Source of the DNA: Nitrospira sp. UBA5698
GTDB lineage: Bacteria > Nitrospirota > Nitrospiria > Nitrospirales > Nitrospiraceae
Assembly: GCA_002420115.1 (NCBI GenBank)
Contig: DIHK01000063.1
Location: 114,501 to 151,511, forward strand
Direction of reading: 5' to 3'
Length of the DNA stretch: 37,011 bases
Below the pieces are notes generated by a model. The model was not told the DNA's origin, did no database searches, and worked only from the letters and a program-made list of their open reading frames with translations. Numbering within the stretch: the stretch's first letter is position 1; every line of letters begins with the position of its first letter. This document shows, piece by piece, positions 24,286 through 31,913 of the stretch. The translations under genes were made by a program, and so were the position numbers.

Positions 24286-25258
24286 CTCATCCTCCGGATC
24301 TCGATAGAGCAGTGTGGAAACGAGTACTGACCGATCGTACTGAGGTCATGACCGATCGAGAACATATGAGAGTAGCATAGTTGGCTGTTTCGTCGTCGCG
24401 TCTGTTCGCACCAGGGTGAAGGCCTTTGGCATCCACCTGCATTGAATCTTGAGTCCGGCTTGCCCATCGATATCCACCCTATTAACGGTCTCTCAGCAAC
24501 TCACGGTGATGTGTGAAACGAGAACAAGTTGAAAGGTGTTTCGAATAGGAATAGATCCATACGGATCCATCTTCCATTACTTCAAGACGGAGAGGCACCT
24601 TGGTAGCTGCTGTTGACATGCACTATCGTTATTCTGAATGAGTTTCGCACGTTCAGGACAACGCACGCCATACACATTTCGTGACTGGAGCCATCATGCG
24701 TAGTTGTGCTATAAGATAGAGCCGAATGTCGTAATTGTACTGACGATATAAGGTGACAGATCCGATATTCCCACGTTGAGCGAGGAGTAGTGCCCGTATC
24801 TTGAGTGAGGCCTTTCAGGCCTAGTACATTTTTCGAAGATGGCTATCTGAATGGGTTATCGATGGCTCGGAAAACAATGTTTTCGCTCCCACTGCCAAGA
24901 CGACTCAAAGTCCAGGTCCCTAATAAGTCAAGATGTGTTGTGGGTGCAAAAGACGATCTGTCTGGTGAGGCGCTGTCCTCATAACCAGATGACTTGCATG
25001 ATGGAACCAAGTCTCTGTTTTTGAGCGAACCTAAGAGGGAAGCGCCTTGTTCTCTTTCACGCCTGTGACACCCGATATGGTCTGCCAGGATCCAGATGTC
25101 TGGGTGAGCCAAACGAGATGCCACGTGAATGGAGTTCAATCGAGCGTACTGCAGGTACGAGGGGCCAGTGACACACCGCGTTGTAGAACCTCGCGCGAGT
25201 CACAACGGATGACCTAGCCGAAAGTATCCCGGGACGTTTGGGAAGAGAGGAGTGAGTC
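24286..25258. other. Long intergenic region without a recognisable gene
   Basis: 973 bases between two divergent genes. Short frames (up to 98 codons) lack ribosome sites and family resemblance. Visible items: direct repeats TGACCGATCG at 24328-24337 and 24349-24358, a small stem GATCC-ATAC-GGATC near 24555-24570, and an isolated TTGACA at about 24614. It could contain a small RNA or the remains of a sensor domain once fused to the regulator at 25259, but I see no evidence for either. Confidence 0.5.
24328..24358. promoter_or_regulatory. Direct repeats TGACCGATCG, possible operator of the terC-like gene
   Basis: Two perfect 10-base copies start 21 bases apart (two helical turns), 43 to 73 bases upstream of the TerC-family ATG at 24285. 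Spacing and position suit a regulator binding the same DNA face. Confidence 0.35.
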
Positions 25259-26332
25259 GTGGATGATATGGTTGGGTCGAGTCTGGCCATTTGTGGGGTG
25301 TTCGACAAAATTTCCAAAGTTGCGGCGACTGAGATGCCGGTACTGCTGACCGGTGAAACCGGCACAGGCAAAGAGCTGACTGCGCAGGCCATCCACGCCC
25401 GAAGCGTTCGGAAGCAAGGACCCTTTGTGCCGATTAATTGTGCGGCTATTCCGGAGACCTTACTCGAGTCCGAACTCTTTGGCCACGAACGAGGAGCCTT
25501 TACGGGAGCGGTCCATCAAAAAAAGGGGAAGCTTGAAGCTGCAGGCGGCGGGACCTTGTTTCTAGACGAAGTCGGTGATCTTCTTCCTTCTCTACAGGTC
25601 AAACTGCTCAGATTTCTTCAGGAGGGAACCTTTGAACGAGTCGGAGGGCAGGAGACCCTTCATGTCGATACGCGAGTGATCGCAGCGACCAATGTCGATC
25701 TCCAAACAGCGATCGACCACAATCGCTTTAGAGAAGACCTCTATTATCGGCTGGGAGTCTTGCATATTCATCTTCCGCCCCTTCGTGAACGAGGGGAAGA
25801 TGCGTTGCTGATGGCAATGGTGTTTCTTCAGCAAGCCGCCGCGACGACGCACAAGCCGATTCGCGGATTCTCAGCTCAGGCCATTGAGGCACTACGTACA
25901 CACCCTTGGCCCGGTAATGTACGGGAGCTAAGTAATCGAGTCCGACGGGCCGTGGTCATGTGCGAAGGGGCGGAGATTACTCGCCAGGACCTCGATCTGG
26001 GTGGCGAAGATCTTCATGCCACGGATTCATTGGATTCGCTGCGAGCGGCCCACCAGCGAATTGAGACAGAATTGCTGGTAAAGGCACTCACGCTTCATCG
26101 TGGGAACATGAGTCGGATCGCCCGCGATCTCCAGGTGAGCCGCTCAACTCTTTATCGAAAACTGAAACAGTATGGACTTGAAAAAATCACCCCGATGCTG
26201 ACACCACCTTTGGCATCTACGAAAACGAGACGCAAGCCCAGTGGGAACTCACATCCGAGTGAGCAGAGTGCTGTGAGGATCACTGAGTCCCCAGTCGTAG
26301 CTTCGCTCGAACCAGCATCCCAAGTTCCCTAG
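25259..26332 (+). CDS. Sigma-54 enhancer-binding regulator lacking an N-terminal receiver
   Basis: 357 residues from GTG 25259, chosen for GAGAGGAG upstream. The AAA+ domain begins almost at residue 5: Walker A GETGTGKE (32-39), sigma-54-contacting loop GAFTGA (79-84), Walker B GTLFLDEVGD (98-107), sensor I region RVIAATNVDL, sensor II WPGNVREL. A Fis-type helix-turn-helix lies near 275-310 (GNMSRIARDLQVSRSTLYRKLKQYGL). The AAA+ sequence resembles the PrsR-like response regulators of PEP-CTERM clusters, but the receiver domain is missing, so activity may be constitutive or controlled by a partner. A consensus sigma-54 promoter lies 590 bases downstream. The tail (320-357) is Pro/Ser-rich. Confidence 0.9.
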   Translation: MDDMVGSSLAICGVFDKISKVAATEMPVLLTGETGTGKELTAQAIHARSVRKQGPFVPINCAAIPETLLESELFGHERGAFTGAVHQKKGKLEAAGGGTLFLDEVGDLLPSLQVKLLRFLQEGTFERVGGQETLHVDTRVIAATNVDLQTAIDHNRFREDLYYRLGVLHIHLPPLRERGEDALLMAMVFLQQAAATTHKPIRGFSAQAIEALRTHPWPGNVRELSNRVRRAVVMCEGAEITRQDLDLGGEDLHATDSLDSLRAAHQRIETELLVKALTLHRGNMSRIARDLQVSRSTLYRKLKQYGLEKITPMLTPPLASTKTRRKPSGNSHPSEQSAVRITESPVVASLEPASQVP

Positions 26333-26548
26333 CAGCATCAGTCATCGCTCTTCTGCTGCAATCACCGATACTCTATTGCGCCAAATCTGAGGCCTGCCGG
26401 CTCGCGAATCTTTTTCAACATTGTTCTCCTTCTGATCCATCAAGTCACATGACGGGCTTAGCTTCCCTCGCTCTGATTGAAACGACGCGAACCTTATTGA
26501 ACGTCGAGAAAGTGTTTCATCGATGCAACACTCCTGTAAACACATCGA

Positions 26549-26561
26549 TACACTATATGTA
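26549..26561. promoter_or_regulatory. Candidate enhancer site 1 for the sigma-54 regulator
   Basis: TACACTATATGTA: an imperfect dyad with arms TACA/TGTA, identical at 11 of 13 positions to the dyad at 26833-26845. It lies about 370 bases upstream of the -24 element, within usual enhancer range. Confidence 0.35.
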
Positions 26562-26832
26562 GATGGATTGAGATGATGATCTATATCTGCTGTGTTGCTA
26601 TTCCATAACTCCGCACAATTGCGCGAATGATTTCGCCTGAGAACGTGTAACGAACTGTCTCATGATAGAACACTTCTCTTGATTCGTATGAATGGCTAAA
26701 CGAGGAGACCTCAGCCTGACACGGCTGTAAATATGAGCAAAACAGCAGTGCCATGCAGCCTCTCCTCAGCGAAATTCCATGTCGGGTGAGTATGGAGGTA
26801 CAAGTCTGAATGAAGGGTGTGTCCCAAAATAA

Positions 26833-26845
26833 TACACTGTGTGTA
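26833..26845. promoter_or_regulatory. Candidate enhancer site 2 for the sigma-54 regulator
   Basis: TACACTGTGTGTA: a dyad with perfect 5-base arms TACAC/GTGTA, about 75 bases upstream of the -24 element, in A/T-rich, potentially bendable DNA. This is typical placement for an upstream activator sequence. Confidence 0.4.
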
Positions 26846-26918
26846 AAAATAGTCACTCACTCATGGTTTTAAAATAATTACTTTTCAAAACTATTAGTAA
26901 AAGTAAATATTATAAATA

Positions 26919-26934
26919 TGGCACTTGCTTTGCT
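26919..26934 (+). promoter_or_regulatory. Sigma-54 (-24/-12) promoter
   Basis: TGGCAC (26919-26924), five bases (TTGCT), TTGCT (26930-26934): a full match to the RpoN consensus TGGCAC-N5-TTGCW with the invariant GG and GC correctly spaced. Transcription would start near 26946 and read into the small gene that follows. The neighbouring gene encodes a sigma-54 activator. Confidence 0.75.
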
Positions 26935-27029
26935 TGAGATGTGGAATGAACTCGTGAGTGATGTCGATGTAGCGGTTTGTGAAAACAGGGGATAACTTAA
27001 CACACCAGATTATCAGGGGTTGGTTCTGT

Positions 27030-27335
27030 ATGATTCGTCCACGGTTATTGTTCAGCAGGCAAAGGAATGAAGGGGCATCTAGTTATTCAGCGGGAGTCGT
27101 TCACCTCACGGCCGTACGAATGTCGGCTCAATATTCTATGGACGGGTTGGCTCCCGGATGGTGGTCCCAGAATTTTAATCCTCTCTGGAAGCCGTTGGTG
27201 CATTGGATTAAACGCCAACCACATATGACGTTGGCAGAATTTCAACTGAGTGCTTCTCGCATCCCTGAGCTCACTGCAATTGAGAAGACCATCGTGATCT
27301 CGGCCTTCATTGCCTACAAGAACATGCAGCCATAA
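27030..27335 (+). CDS. Small hypothetical protein under a sigma-54 promoter
   Basis: 101 residues from ATG 27030, with AGGGG ten bases upstream; a GTG at 26979 extends it by 17 residues but has no ribosome site. A basic N-terminal third (MIRPRLLFSRQRN) is followed by MDGLAPGWWSQNFNPLWKPLVHWIKRQPHMTLAEFQLSASRIPELTAIEKTIVISAFIAYKNMQ, a Trp-rich segment and two amphipathic helices. No signal peptide or known domain is apparent. Its only visible control element is the -24/-12 promoter about 95 bases upstream, so it is the likely target of the enhancer-binding protein next door. The gene runs alone; the next genes are on the other strand. Confidence 0.6.
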   Translation: MIRPRLLFSRQRNEGASSYSAGVVHLTAVRMSAQYSMDGLAPGWWSQNFNPLWKPLVHWIKRQPHMTLAEFQLSASRIPELTAIEKTIVISAFIAYKNMQP

Positions 27336-27553
27336 TGGAACGGCATTCTATTTGACCTCTACTGAGCCCTCACTCGCCGGTCCTCCAGGTTTGCAGCCGT
27401 ACAAGCATACTCAGAGAGGTGAGCCGTTTTGTGCGTAGGCTTGATGCCTATTGGTAACACCCGAGCACGTGGAGTGCATGGGAGACTCCAGCTCGATGGT
27501 TAAATTGACTCTGTGTGTGGGACTTCCGGTTGATGGATCGATCGGAAGGGTAT

Positions 27554-28024
27554 CTACACAACAAGTCGCTCATATTCGCGTAGTTTTCTGGCATTCAGAA
27601 AGTCAATCAACGCAACCCGTAGGATTCGACCAAGACGTAACCGCGAATCCAGGGATAGCTCCATGAATTCCAACCCGCATTCAGACCCCTGAGTCCAGAT
27701 GACTCGGCCCATCTCAATCGGTAATGCGCGCAGCTGATCGGGTAACAGGAGACTCATACGTGCCATGCCGCCAGGTGTGAGCTCACGGTCGGACACGATT
27801 GAACAACCCTGCAGGGAAAGGTTTCGGAGTACTCCTTCGCACACATAGGATTCCCCTCCGATAATCAGCGGCGAAGAAAACGAAAACCGCACATATGTCC
27901 GTGTATGAGAATAGTTGGCCATGTGGTGTGAGGGATTGTACCCAACACTCACGCGAGTCTGATATCCCACCTTGGATGGGCTGAGAGGATAGTCCGGCAG
28001 AGGTGTCTCTGAATACTGACTCAA
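27554..28024 (-). CDS. PilZ domain protein
   Basis: 156 residues from TTG 28024, or 122 from ATG 27922; no start has a clear ribosome site. The PilZ domain carries the c-di-GMP-binding landmarks in relaxed form: an Arg-containing TRTYVRFSF (RxxxR-like) and LRNLSLQGCSIVSD (the N/DxSxxG motif). The last part, MGRVIWTQGSECGLEFMELS, is the usual PilZ strand-strand end, followed by a C-terminal helix. It is 33 bases downstream of the secreted protein gene 28058-28579 and may be co-transcribed. It likely responds to cyclic di-GMP; the output is unknown. Confidence 0.75.
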   Translation of the reverse strand: MSQYSETPLPDYPLSPSKVGYQTRVSVGYNPSHHMANYSHTRTYVRFSFSSPLIIGGESYVCEGVLRNLSLQGCSIVSDRELTPGGMARMSLLLPDQLRALPIEMGRVIWTQGSECGLEFMELSLDSRLRLGRILRVALIDFLNARKLREYERLVV

Positions 28025-28057
28025 AGCGGGATAGGGGAGCAGGGAATCTGCTGCCGC

Positions 28058-28579
28058 TTAGCGCATCCGGATAGCCGTTCCCGAGGCACCACAGAAATAC
28101 TGAGAGATCACGCCCCCGGCGGCGGTCACCATTTCTTGCTCAGGAGGAATGGGGCCACTGAGCATCACGATAGTGCCCTGTGCGTCGATTTGTCCAACCA
28201 TCCGAACACCCGTGACGGTATAGGAGCGGTCGGCTGCAACGAATGTTCCCTCCTGAACGAGACTCCCATTCGGCTTCAGGAAATATGTGAGGTCGGCAGT
28301 CTCTTCGAATAACACCGAGGTTGATCCTGGAAGAACCAGTATTCCTCGCTGGGTAAGCTTAGCGAACCCCGTGCCGTCATAGCTAATGGTTCCGTTGAAA
28401 TAGAAGTGTGTCGTAGAGCCGATCACGGCGTCCGTGCAGGTCTTCACAATGCTGAACCGGAATGGGCCCCTAAGGGATGCATTCGACTCGTGGCCGTCGT
28501 CTTGGGCCTGCGCCGCTCCCGTCAAGAGCAGAATGAGTCCTATCGTCATTGCCCCTCTTCGGGTATTGAGTCCCCACAT
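28058..28579 (-). CDS. Hypothetical secreted protein
   Basis: 173 residues from ATG 28579, which has the better spacing to GAGAGG than the adjacent ATG 28582. Signal peptide MWGLNTRRGAMTIGLILLLTGAAQAQ, so exported. The mature domain is beta-rich with a Cys near the start (VKTCTDAVIG) and one near the end (QYFCGASG) that could form a disulphide; it contains repeated turns of the type GTISYDGTGFAKLTQRG, GSLVQEGTFVAADRSYTVTG and GQIDAQGTIVMLSG. No named family is recognised. It is first in a probable two-gene unit with the PilZ gene. Confidence 0.65.
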   Translation of the reverse strand: MWGLNTRRGAMTIGLILLLTGAAQAQDDGHESNASLRGPFRFSIVKTCTDAVIGSTTHFYFNGTISYDGTGFAKLTQRGILVLPGSTSVLFEETADLTYFLKPNGSLVQEGTFVAADRSYTVTGVRMVGQIDAQGTIVMLSGPIPPEQEMVTAAGGVISQYFCGASGTAIRMR

Positions 28580-28712
28580 CATGAGCCCTCTCTTACACGC
28601 TGACCACTGATGAATGCAATACAATTACACGTAAAACTAGTAGTGCTTTTGTATGGGGTGGTGCAAGCCGTATCTACTTCACCTTGCGACGAAGGCCATG
28701 TCGGACAGGCTC

Positions 28713-29315
28713 CTAGCGTGTCGTGGAAAGGGGGATTTGCCCGCTTGTGCATGCCAATGATGAGGGGATCTCGAGCTGACCGGACGGGCGGAATCCCCAG
28801 GCAGTCGCGAGAACTTGGCAAGTCAGGTTCTCAATGACCTCCTTATGACGGTCAACGCAATGTGGGTAATGGGCACTGCCTCGAAAGACTGTTTCTCGAC
28901 TCACCAGCGATAAGCCACGCACAGTGACGCTGATATTGAACCGTGGGCCGCAATGTGACTCGATCAGCGCTCCTGTCTTCAGTTCCTCCTGTTCAAGAAG
29001 AACCACAAACTGCGCCTGCAACTCTACCGCAAGTGTGAGTGCCGCCTCATGATTAGTCCCAGAATGGACGTTCTGTGGAGGAAGCAAGATATGTGTGTAG
29101 TGGTGGGACCGAAGCCATTGTTCAGCCACATTGATTAAGGAAGAATCTCCCCAGATGAGAATACGCTGCTGTTCATTCGGTAAGAGCGTATGGGAGCCGC
29201 TGGTGATTGGAAAGTGAACGCCAGAGCGCATAGGCCTGGACGAACATCCGTTCAGAAGGAGTAAGAGAAGACCTACGAGTGTGATGGTTGAGCAAATTCG
29301 GGATCGTCTTCCCAT
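28713..29315 (-). CDS. Hypothetical lipoprotein, possibly CsgG/LpoB-like fold
   Basis: 200 residues from ATG 29315. MGRRSRICSTITLVGLLLLLLNGCSS gives a clear lipobox (LNGC, Cys24), so outer-membrane or periplasmic lipoprotein. The pattern ILIWGDSSLINVAEQWLRSHHYTHILLP, ALTLAVELQAQFVVLLEQEEL, FNISVTVRGLSLVSRETVFRGSAHY and VIENLTCQVLATAW (strand-helix alternation with a family of 'A-VELQAQFVVLLEQ') resembles GNA1162/CsgG/LpoB-type periplasmic domains, but this is only an impression. A TATAAT lies eight bases before the ATG, suggesting a leaderless or nearly leaderless mRNA. Confidence 0.65.
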   Translation of the reverse strand: MGRRSRICSTITLVGLLLLLLNGCSSRPMRSGVHFPITSGSHTLLPNEQQRILIWGDSSLINVAEQWLRSHHYTHILLPPQNVHSGTNHEAALTLAVELQAQFVVLLEQEELKTGALIESHCGPRFNISVTVRGLSLVSRETVFRGSAHYPHCVDRHKEVIENLTCQVLATAWGFRPSGQLEIPSSLACTSGQIPLSTTR

Positions 29316-29323
29316 AGCTAGCG

Positions 29324-29329
29324 ATTATA
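29324..29329 (-). promoter_or_regulatory. TATAAT box eight bases before the lipoprotein ATG
   Basis: A perfect -10 hexamer on the minus strand, in GCTATAATCGCTAGCTATG. Initiation seven bases downstream would fall at or next to the ATG. There is no Shine-Dalgarno sequence between them, and the -35 region (ACCTTC) is poor. Confidence 0.4.
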
Positions 29330-29426
29330 GCAAAGACGAAGTAGGCGGAAGGTGATAGCGGCTGTAAAGAGAGGCTCACGTCAGAGTGCACAGGGAAAGG
29401 AGGCGGATGGCCGTTTCCTTCGCGGA

Positions 29427-29882
29427 TTACTGCATCTTGTCGCAGATCGGTGAGAATTGCTCAAGGTCGATCACTTGCTGACCGCGAAGCCGTGCGTCAA
29501 TCTTTTCAGGAGGTTCGGTAACGCTCTGAAGGAAAGCGATCAACATGTGGCCTCGGTGAGGCTGTTCTTCTACCTTGGCAATATACCGGTAGTTGCCGCG
29601 TTGCCTGGCCAAGTCACGTACGCTGCATAGGAGAAAGAATGAAGAGCCGACTGACGAACCGACAGCCTTGATTTGAATCTCCACGACCGACGTTCTCGGA
29701 TGACGCTCCGTCTCGGTTACCACGATGTCCATCTTGGAGTTTGCAAACCGTTTGGAGTCTGCGCGGAAGGTCTCTGCAACAGCAGGAGCGGCGGCAAGGA
29801 GCGCCAGGATGATTGTTCCACATAATCCATAGTAGCCAGTTGCATTAGATGCCAAGGGTACCAGTGAACGTATTCGCAGCAT
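29427..29882 (-). CDS. Hypothetical exported protein
   Basis: 151 residues from ATG 29882. Hydrophobic export signal GLCGTIILALLAAAPAVAETF (about 19-39) after a longer n-region than usual. The mature part KMDIVVTETERHPRTSVVEIQIKAVGSSVGSSFFLLCSVRDLARQRGNYRYIAKVEEQPHRGHMLIAFLQSVTEPPEKID is a small mixed domain with Cys residues in LLCSVRD and PICDKMQ. No named family. It sits in the minus-strand run of small envelope proteins but is separated by more than 100 bases on each side, so it probably has its own promoter. Confidence 0.6.
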   Translation of the reverse strand: MLRIRSLVPLASNATGYYGLCGTIILALLAAAPAVAETFRADSKRFANSKMDIVVTETERHPRTSVVEIQIKAVGSSVGSSFFLLCSVRDLARQRGNYRYIAKVEEQPHRGHMLIAFLQSVTEPPEKIDARLRGQQVIDLEQFSPICDKMQ

Positions 29883-30053
29883 GTCGGTTGCCTGAGCGAG
29901 CTTGATTGGTATCTGCTTGGATGTGTTGATGAGGGAAGTCTAGCACGTTCACAGAGAATACGAAGTCGTTACGGAGGGATAAGTGGGGCAGGGCCATGAG
30001 GCGCGTCTTACGAATGGGGACGTGTGGCCTTAGTTCATGAGACGTTCAACCGT

Positions 30054-30431
30054 TCAACCTTCCCTAAGCCGATGGCTCGGAAGTTTTGTCCTCGTACTCA
30101 TTGGAGGCGTCGCAGCATGAAAGTTGGCCAGGCCTTGGCCTACGATCCGTGGGTAGGATAGAGTCTCGGGATGCGTCTGTACCGTCAACGCCCCTGAAGC
30201 CACTACTCGCTTACGGAGCATTTCTGCAGTGCCGCCATCGAGATAGATTCTTCCCAGAACATAGTAGCCTGGTGGATAGGTTGGTGTCACAGCTGGATGA
30301 ACAGGCTCCTCATACTGAAGAATACCCTCTGCATGGACCTGTGAGAGCGGTACTGCCTGCCACTGATACCCGACTAGAAAACCAATAAGGCTCCCGACGC
30401 ATGCGATGAGTAGACTCCGTCCGTTGATCAT
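30054..30431 (-). CDS. Hypothetical membrane-anchored protein
   Basis: 125 residues from ATG 30431, with GGAGAA upstream. N-terminal hydrophobic segment LLIACVGSLIGFLVGYQW serves as an uncleaved anchor or signal peptide. The rest is Pro/His/Tyr-rich (YEEPVHPAVTPTYPPGYYVLGRIYLDGG) with a short conserved-looking core TAEMLRKRVVASGALTVQTHPETLSYPRIVGQGLANFHA. It shows no known domain. Confidence 0.5.
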   Translation of the reverse strand: MINGRSLLIACVGSLIGFLVGYQWQAVPLSQVHAEGILQYEEPVHPAVTPTYPPGYYVLGRIYLDGGTAEMLRKRVVASGALTVQTHPETLSYPRIVGQGLANFHAATPPMSTRTKLPSHRLREG

Positions 30432-30496
30432 AGGATTCTCCGCTGTTCGTAAACCCGAGCCATAGCGAAAGAATACCTTTAGGGGCGGATCAGCTC

Positions 30497-30523
30497 AAAA
30501 CGGTTTCACTGAACCGGTTTTTC
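30497..30523 (-). terminator. Hairpin terminator downstream of creA
   Basis: CGGTT (30501-30505) pairs with AACCG (30512-30516) around a six-base loop, flanked by CAAAA on the left and GTTTTT on the right. Read on the minus strand it is a stem followed by TTTTG, about 70 bases beyond the creA stop; read on the plus strand a T-tract also follows, so it can work both ways. Confidence 0.45.
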
Positions 30524-30592
30524 TAAGTGATGCTACGGCGTCACGACGTAAGCCGGCAGCTTTCCCTCAAAACTCTGTGGCGTGACGATATC

Positions 30593-31069
30593 TCAGGAGC
30601 CTTGTTGACTGGCCCAAGGTTGGATGGGCACGGTGGAGATAGCATTTTGTGGTGAACCCTCGATGACGCGGTCACTATAGGCCAGATAGATATAGGTCTG
30701 TCGTTTCTTGTCGAAAAACCGGACTACTTGGAGCTTCTTGAAAACAAGCGAGCGACTCTCGCTAAAGACTCGTTCTCCCTCTTTCAGTTCACCCGTCGTA
30801 CGGATCGGACCGACTTGACGACACGAAAGCGCAGCATCTGAGGTTTCCTCTGCCAAACCGACCATTCCCTTCAAGCCGCCCTTTTTAGATCGACTCAAGT
30901 AGCAAGTGATCCCTTCAATCTTGGGATCATCAAATGCCTCAATCACGATCTTATGATCAGGCCCCAACATTTTGAATTTCGTGTCGACACTCCCTACTTC
31001 CTCCGCATACGCGGCCGAAATGAGCGTGATGGAACAGAACAACATGATCATAAAGCTGTTGGTTTTCAT
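30593..31069 (-). CDS. creA: CreA family protein
   Basis: 158 residues from ATG 31069, with AGGAGAAG upstream. Signal peptide MKTNSFMIMLFCSITLISAAYAEE. The mature protein follows the CreA family closely: VGSVDTKFKMLGPDHKIVIEAFDDPKIEGITCYLSR, GGLKGMVGLAEETSDAALSCRQVGPI, and VFSESRSLVFKKLQVVRFFDKKRQTYIYLAYSDRVIEGSPQNAISTVPI. Two Cys residues in conserved places could form a disulphide. CreA is a periplasmic protein of unknown function, named for its place beside creBCD in Escherichia coli; no creBCD genes are near here. Confidence 0.93.
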   Translation of the reverse strand: MKTNSFMIMLFCSITLISAAYAEEVGSVDTKFKMLGPDHKIVIEAFDDPKIEGITCYLSRSKKGGLKGMVGLAEETSDAALSCRQVGPIRTTGELKEGERVFSESRSLVFKKLQVVRFFDKKRQTYIYLAYSDRVIEGSPQNAISTVPIQPWASQQGS

Positions 31070-31166
31070 CGATGACTTCTCCTGCCGTGGCTAAGTGTTG
31101 TCTCCGCCGGGAGATGTGTGTTTGCAAAACCGATCCCTCAAGTTTCATCGCATGATCGATGCCCGG

Positions 31167-31688
31167 CTAGTCACAGTCTTTAAACTGTGACTGCTGACAA
31201 CGCTGTGCGAGGTCCCGTGCTTGCTCAATCTGCGCAGCCGTCATCTGTGTCGTCAGATGGTCTCGACGCTGTACGGCCACCTTTCCTTCATTGCCGCTCA
31301 GCATGGTGGCAGCGATCGTGTACCACATCAGCGCACGAACCACGTCTTTCCGGACGCCTCGACCGCGTTCGTAGATCAGCCCCAGATTGTTCTGTGGGCC
31401 GGCGTACCCTTGCGCCGCCGCCTTGCGAAACCAGGTCAGTGCCGTGAAGTGATCCTGCCGGACACCTCGTCCTCTTTCATGCATCAGGCCGAGGTAGAAC
31501 TGGGCCGATGCGACGCCTTGTTCTGCCAGAGGACTGAAGAGACGAGCGGCTTGGGTATAGTCGCCACGATCATACGCTAATTCCGCCTCCTCAAGGGACT
31601 GTGCGGCTGACGCCGACTCTGGCCACATACCTGACACGTAGGTCAGAACCAATAACAGGGGTAAAACATAACGCCGCATCAACACCAT
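31167..31688 (-). CDS. Secreted Sel1-repeat protein
   Basis: 173 residues from ATG 31688 (ATG 31679 is also possible). Signal peptide MVLMRRYVLPLLLVLTYVSGMWPESASAAQ. Then a TPR-like start (EEAELAYDRGDYTQAARLFSPLAEQG) and two Sel1 repeats: ASAQFYLGLMHERGRGVRQDHFTALTWFRKAAAQG and YAGPQNNLGLIYERGRGVRKDVVRALMWYTIAA. Sel1 solenoids act as scaffolds for protein interaction, so a periplasmic adaptor is the best guess. Cys residues near the end (QRCQQSQFKDCD) may form a disulphide. A 98-base gap separates it from creA. Confidence 0.88.
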   Translation of the reverse strand: MVLMRRYVLPLLLVLTYVSGMWPESASAAQSLEEAELAYDRGDYTQAARLFSPLAEQGVASAQFYLGLMHERGRGVRQDHFTALTWFRKAAAQGYAGPQNNLGLIYERGRGVRKDVVRALMWYTIAATMLSGNEGKVAVQRRDHLTTQMTAAQIEQARDLAQRCQQSQFKDCD

Positions 31689-31913
31689 CCTTTCACCCTA
31701 ACAGGTCTCTCAAGGAGTCTTCTTCCCACGTTCCATAGAAGAATAGACCACTCCGTATTTTACTGTGCGGGATCCATGTCGGTCTATGGATTTGAATGGG
31801 GGACTGCGAGAGCGTCAGATGTCTGCGGGGCAAGCAAGACTGGAAGGTCGAGGATCTTTCCCATAGTACGAGGATATTTCATCGCGTGAAGGTTCTGAGT
31901 CATTGTATTGCCA

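Larger units (their letters stand above)
26333..26917. other. A/T-rich regulatory region, no gene seen
   Basis: The region between the enhancer-binding protein gene and the sigma-54 promoter becomes markedly A/T-rich from about 26820. It carries two similar 13-base dyads (26549-26561, 26833-26845). A 91-codon minus-strand frame at 26581-26856 lacks a ribosome site and has atypical codons; I do not call it a gene. Confidence 0.5.

Noticed and set aside
24286..24480. Possible yybP-ykoY Mn2+ riboswitch in the leader of the TerC-family gene
   Set aside because: This aptamer often precedes terC-like genes, but none of its conserved loop sequences can be found here.
24593..24608. Sigma-54-like AGGCAC-N5-TAGCT upstream of the enhancer-binding protein gene
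   Set aside because: Only the GG and GC positions agree; the -12 element TAGCT does not match TTGCW, and it lies over 650 bases before the gene.
24843..25139. A 98-codon minus-strand frame in the long region before the sigma-54 regulator
   Set aside because: No ribosome site and no recognisable domain; I also looked for a decayed receiver domain here on the plus strand and found none.
26728..26750. Minus-strand TGGCAC followed by TTGCT
   Set aside because: The spacing between the two elements is seven instead of five bases, which is not tolerated by RpoN.
26581..26856. A 91-codon minus-strand frame across the A/T-rich upstream region of the sigma-54 promoter
   Set aside because: No ribosome site, atypical codons, no family resemblance, and it overlaps the better-supported dyads.
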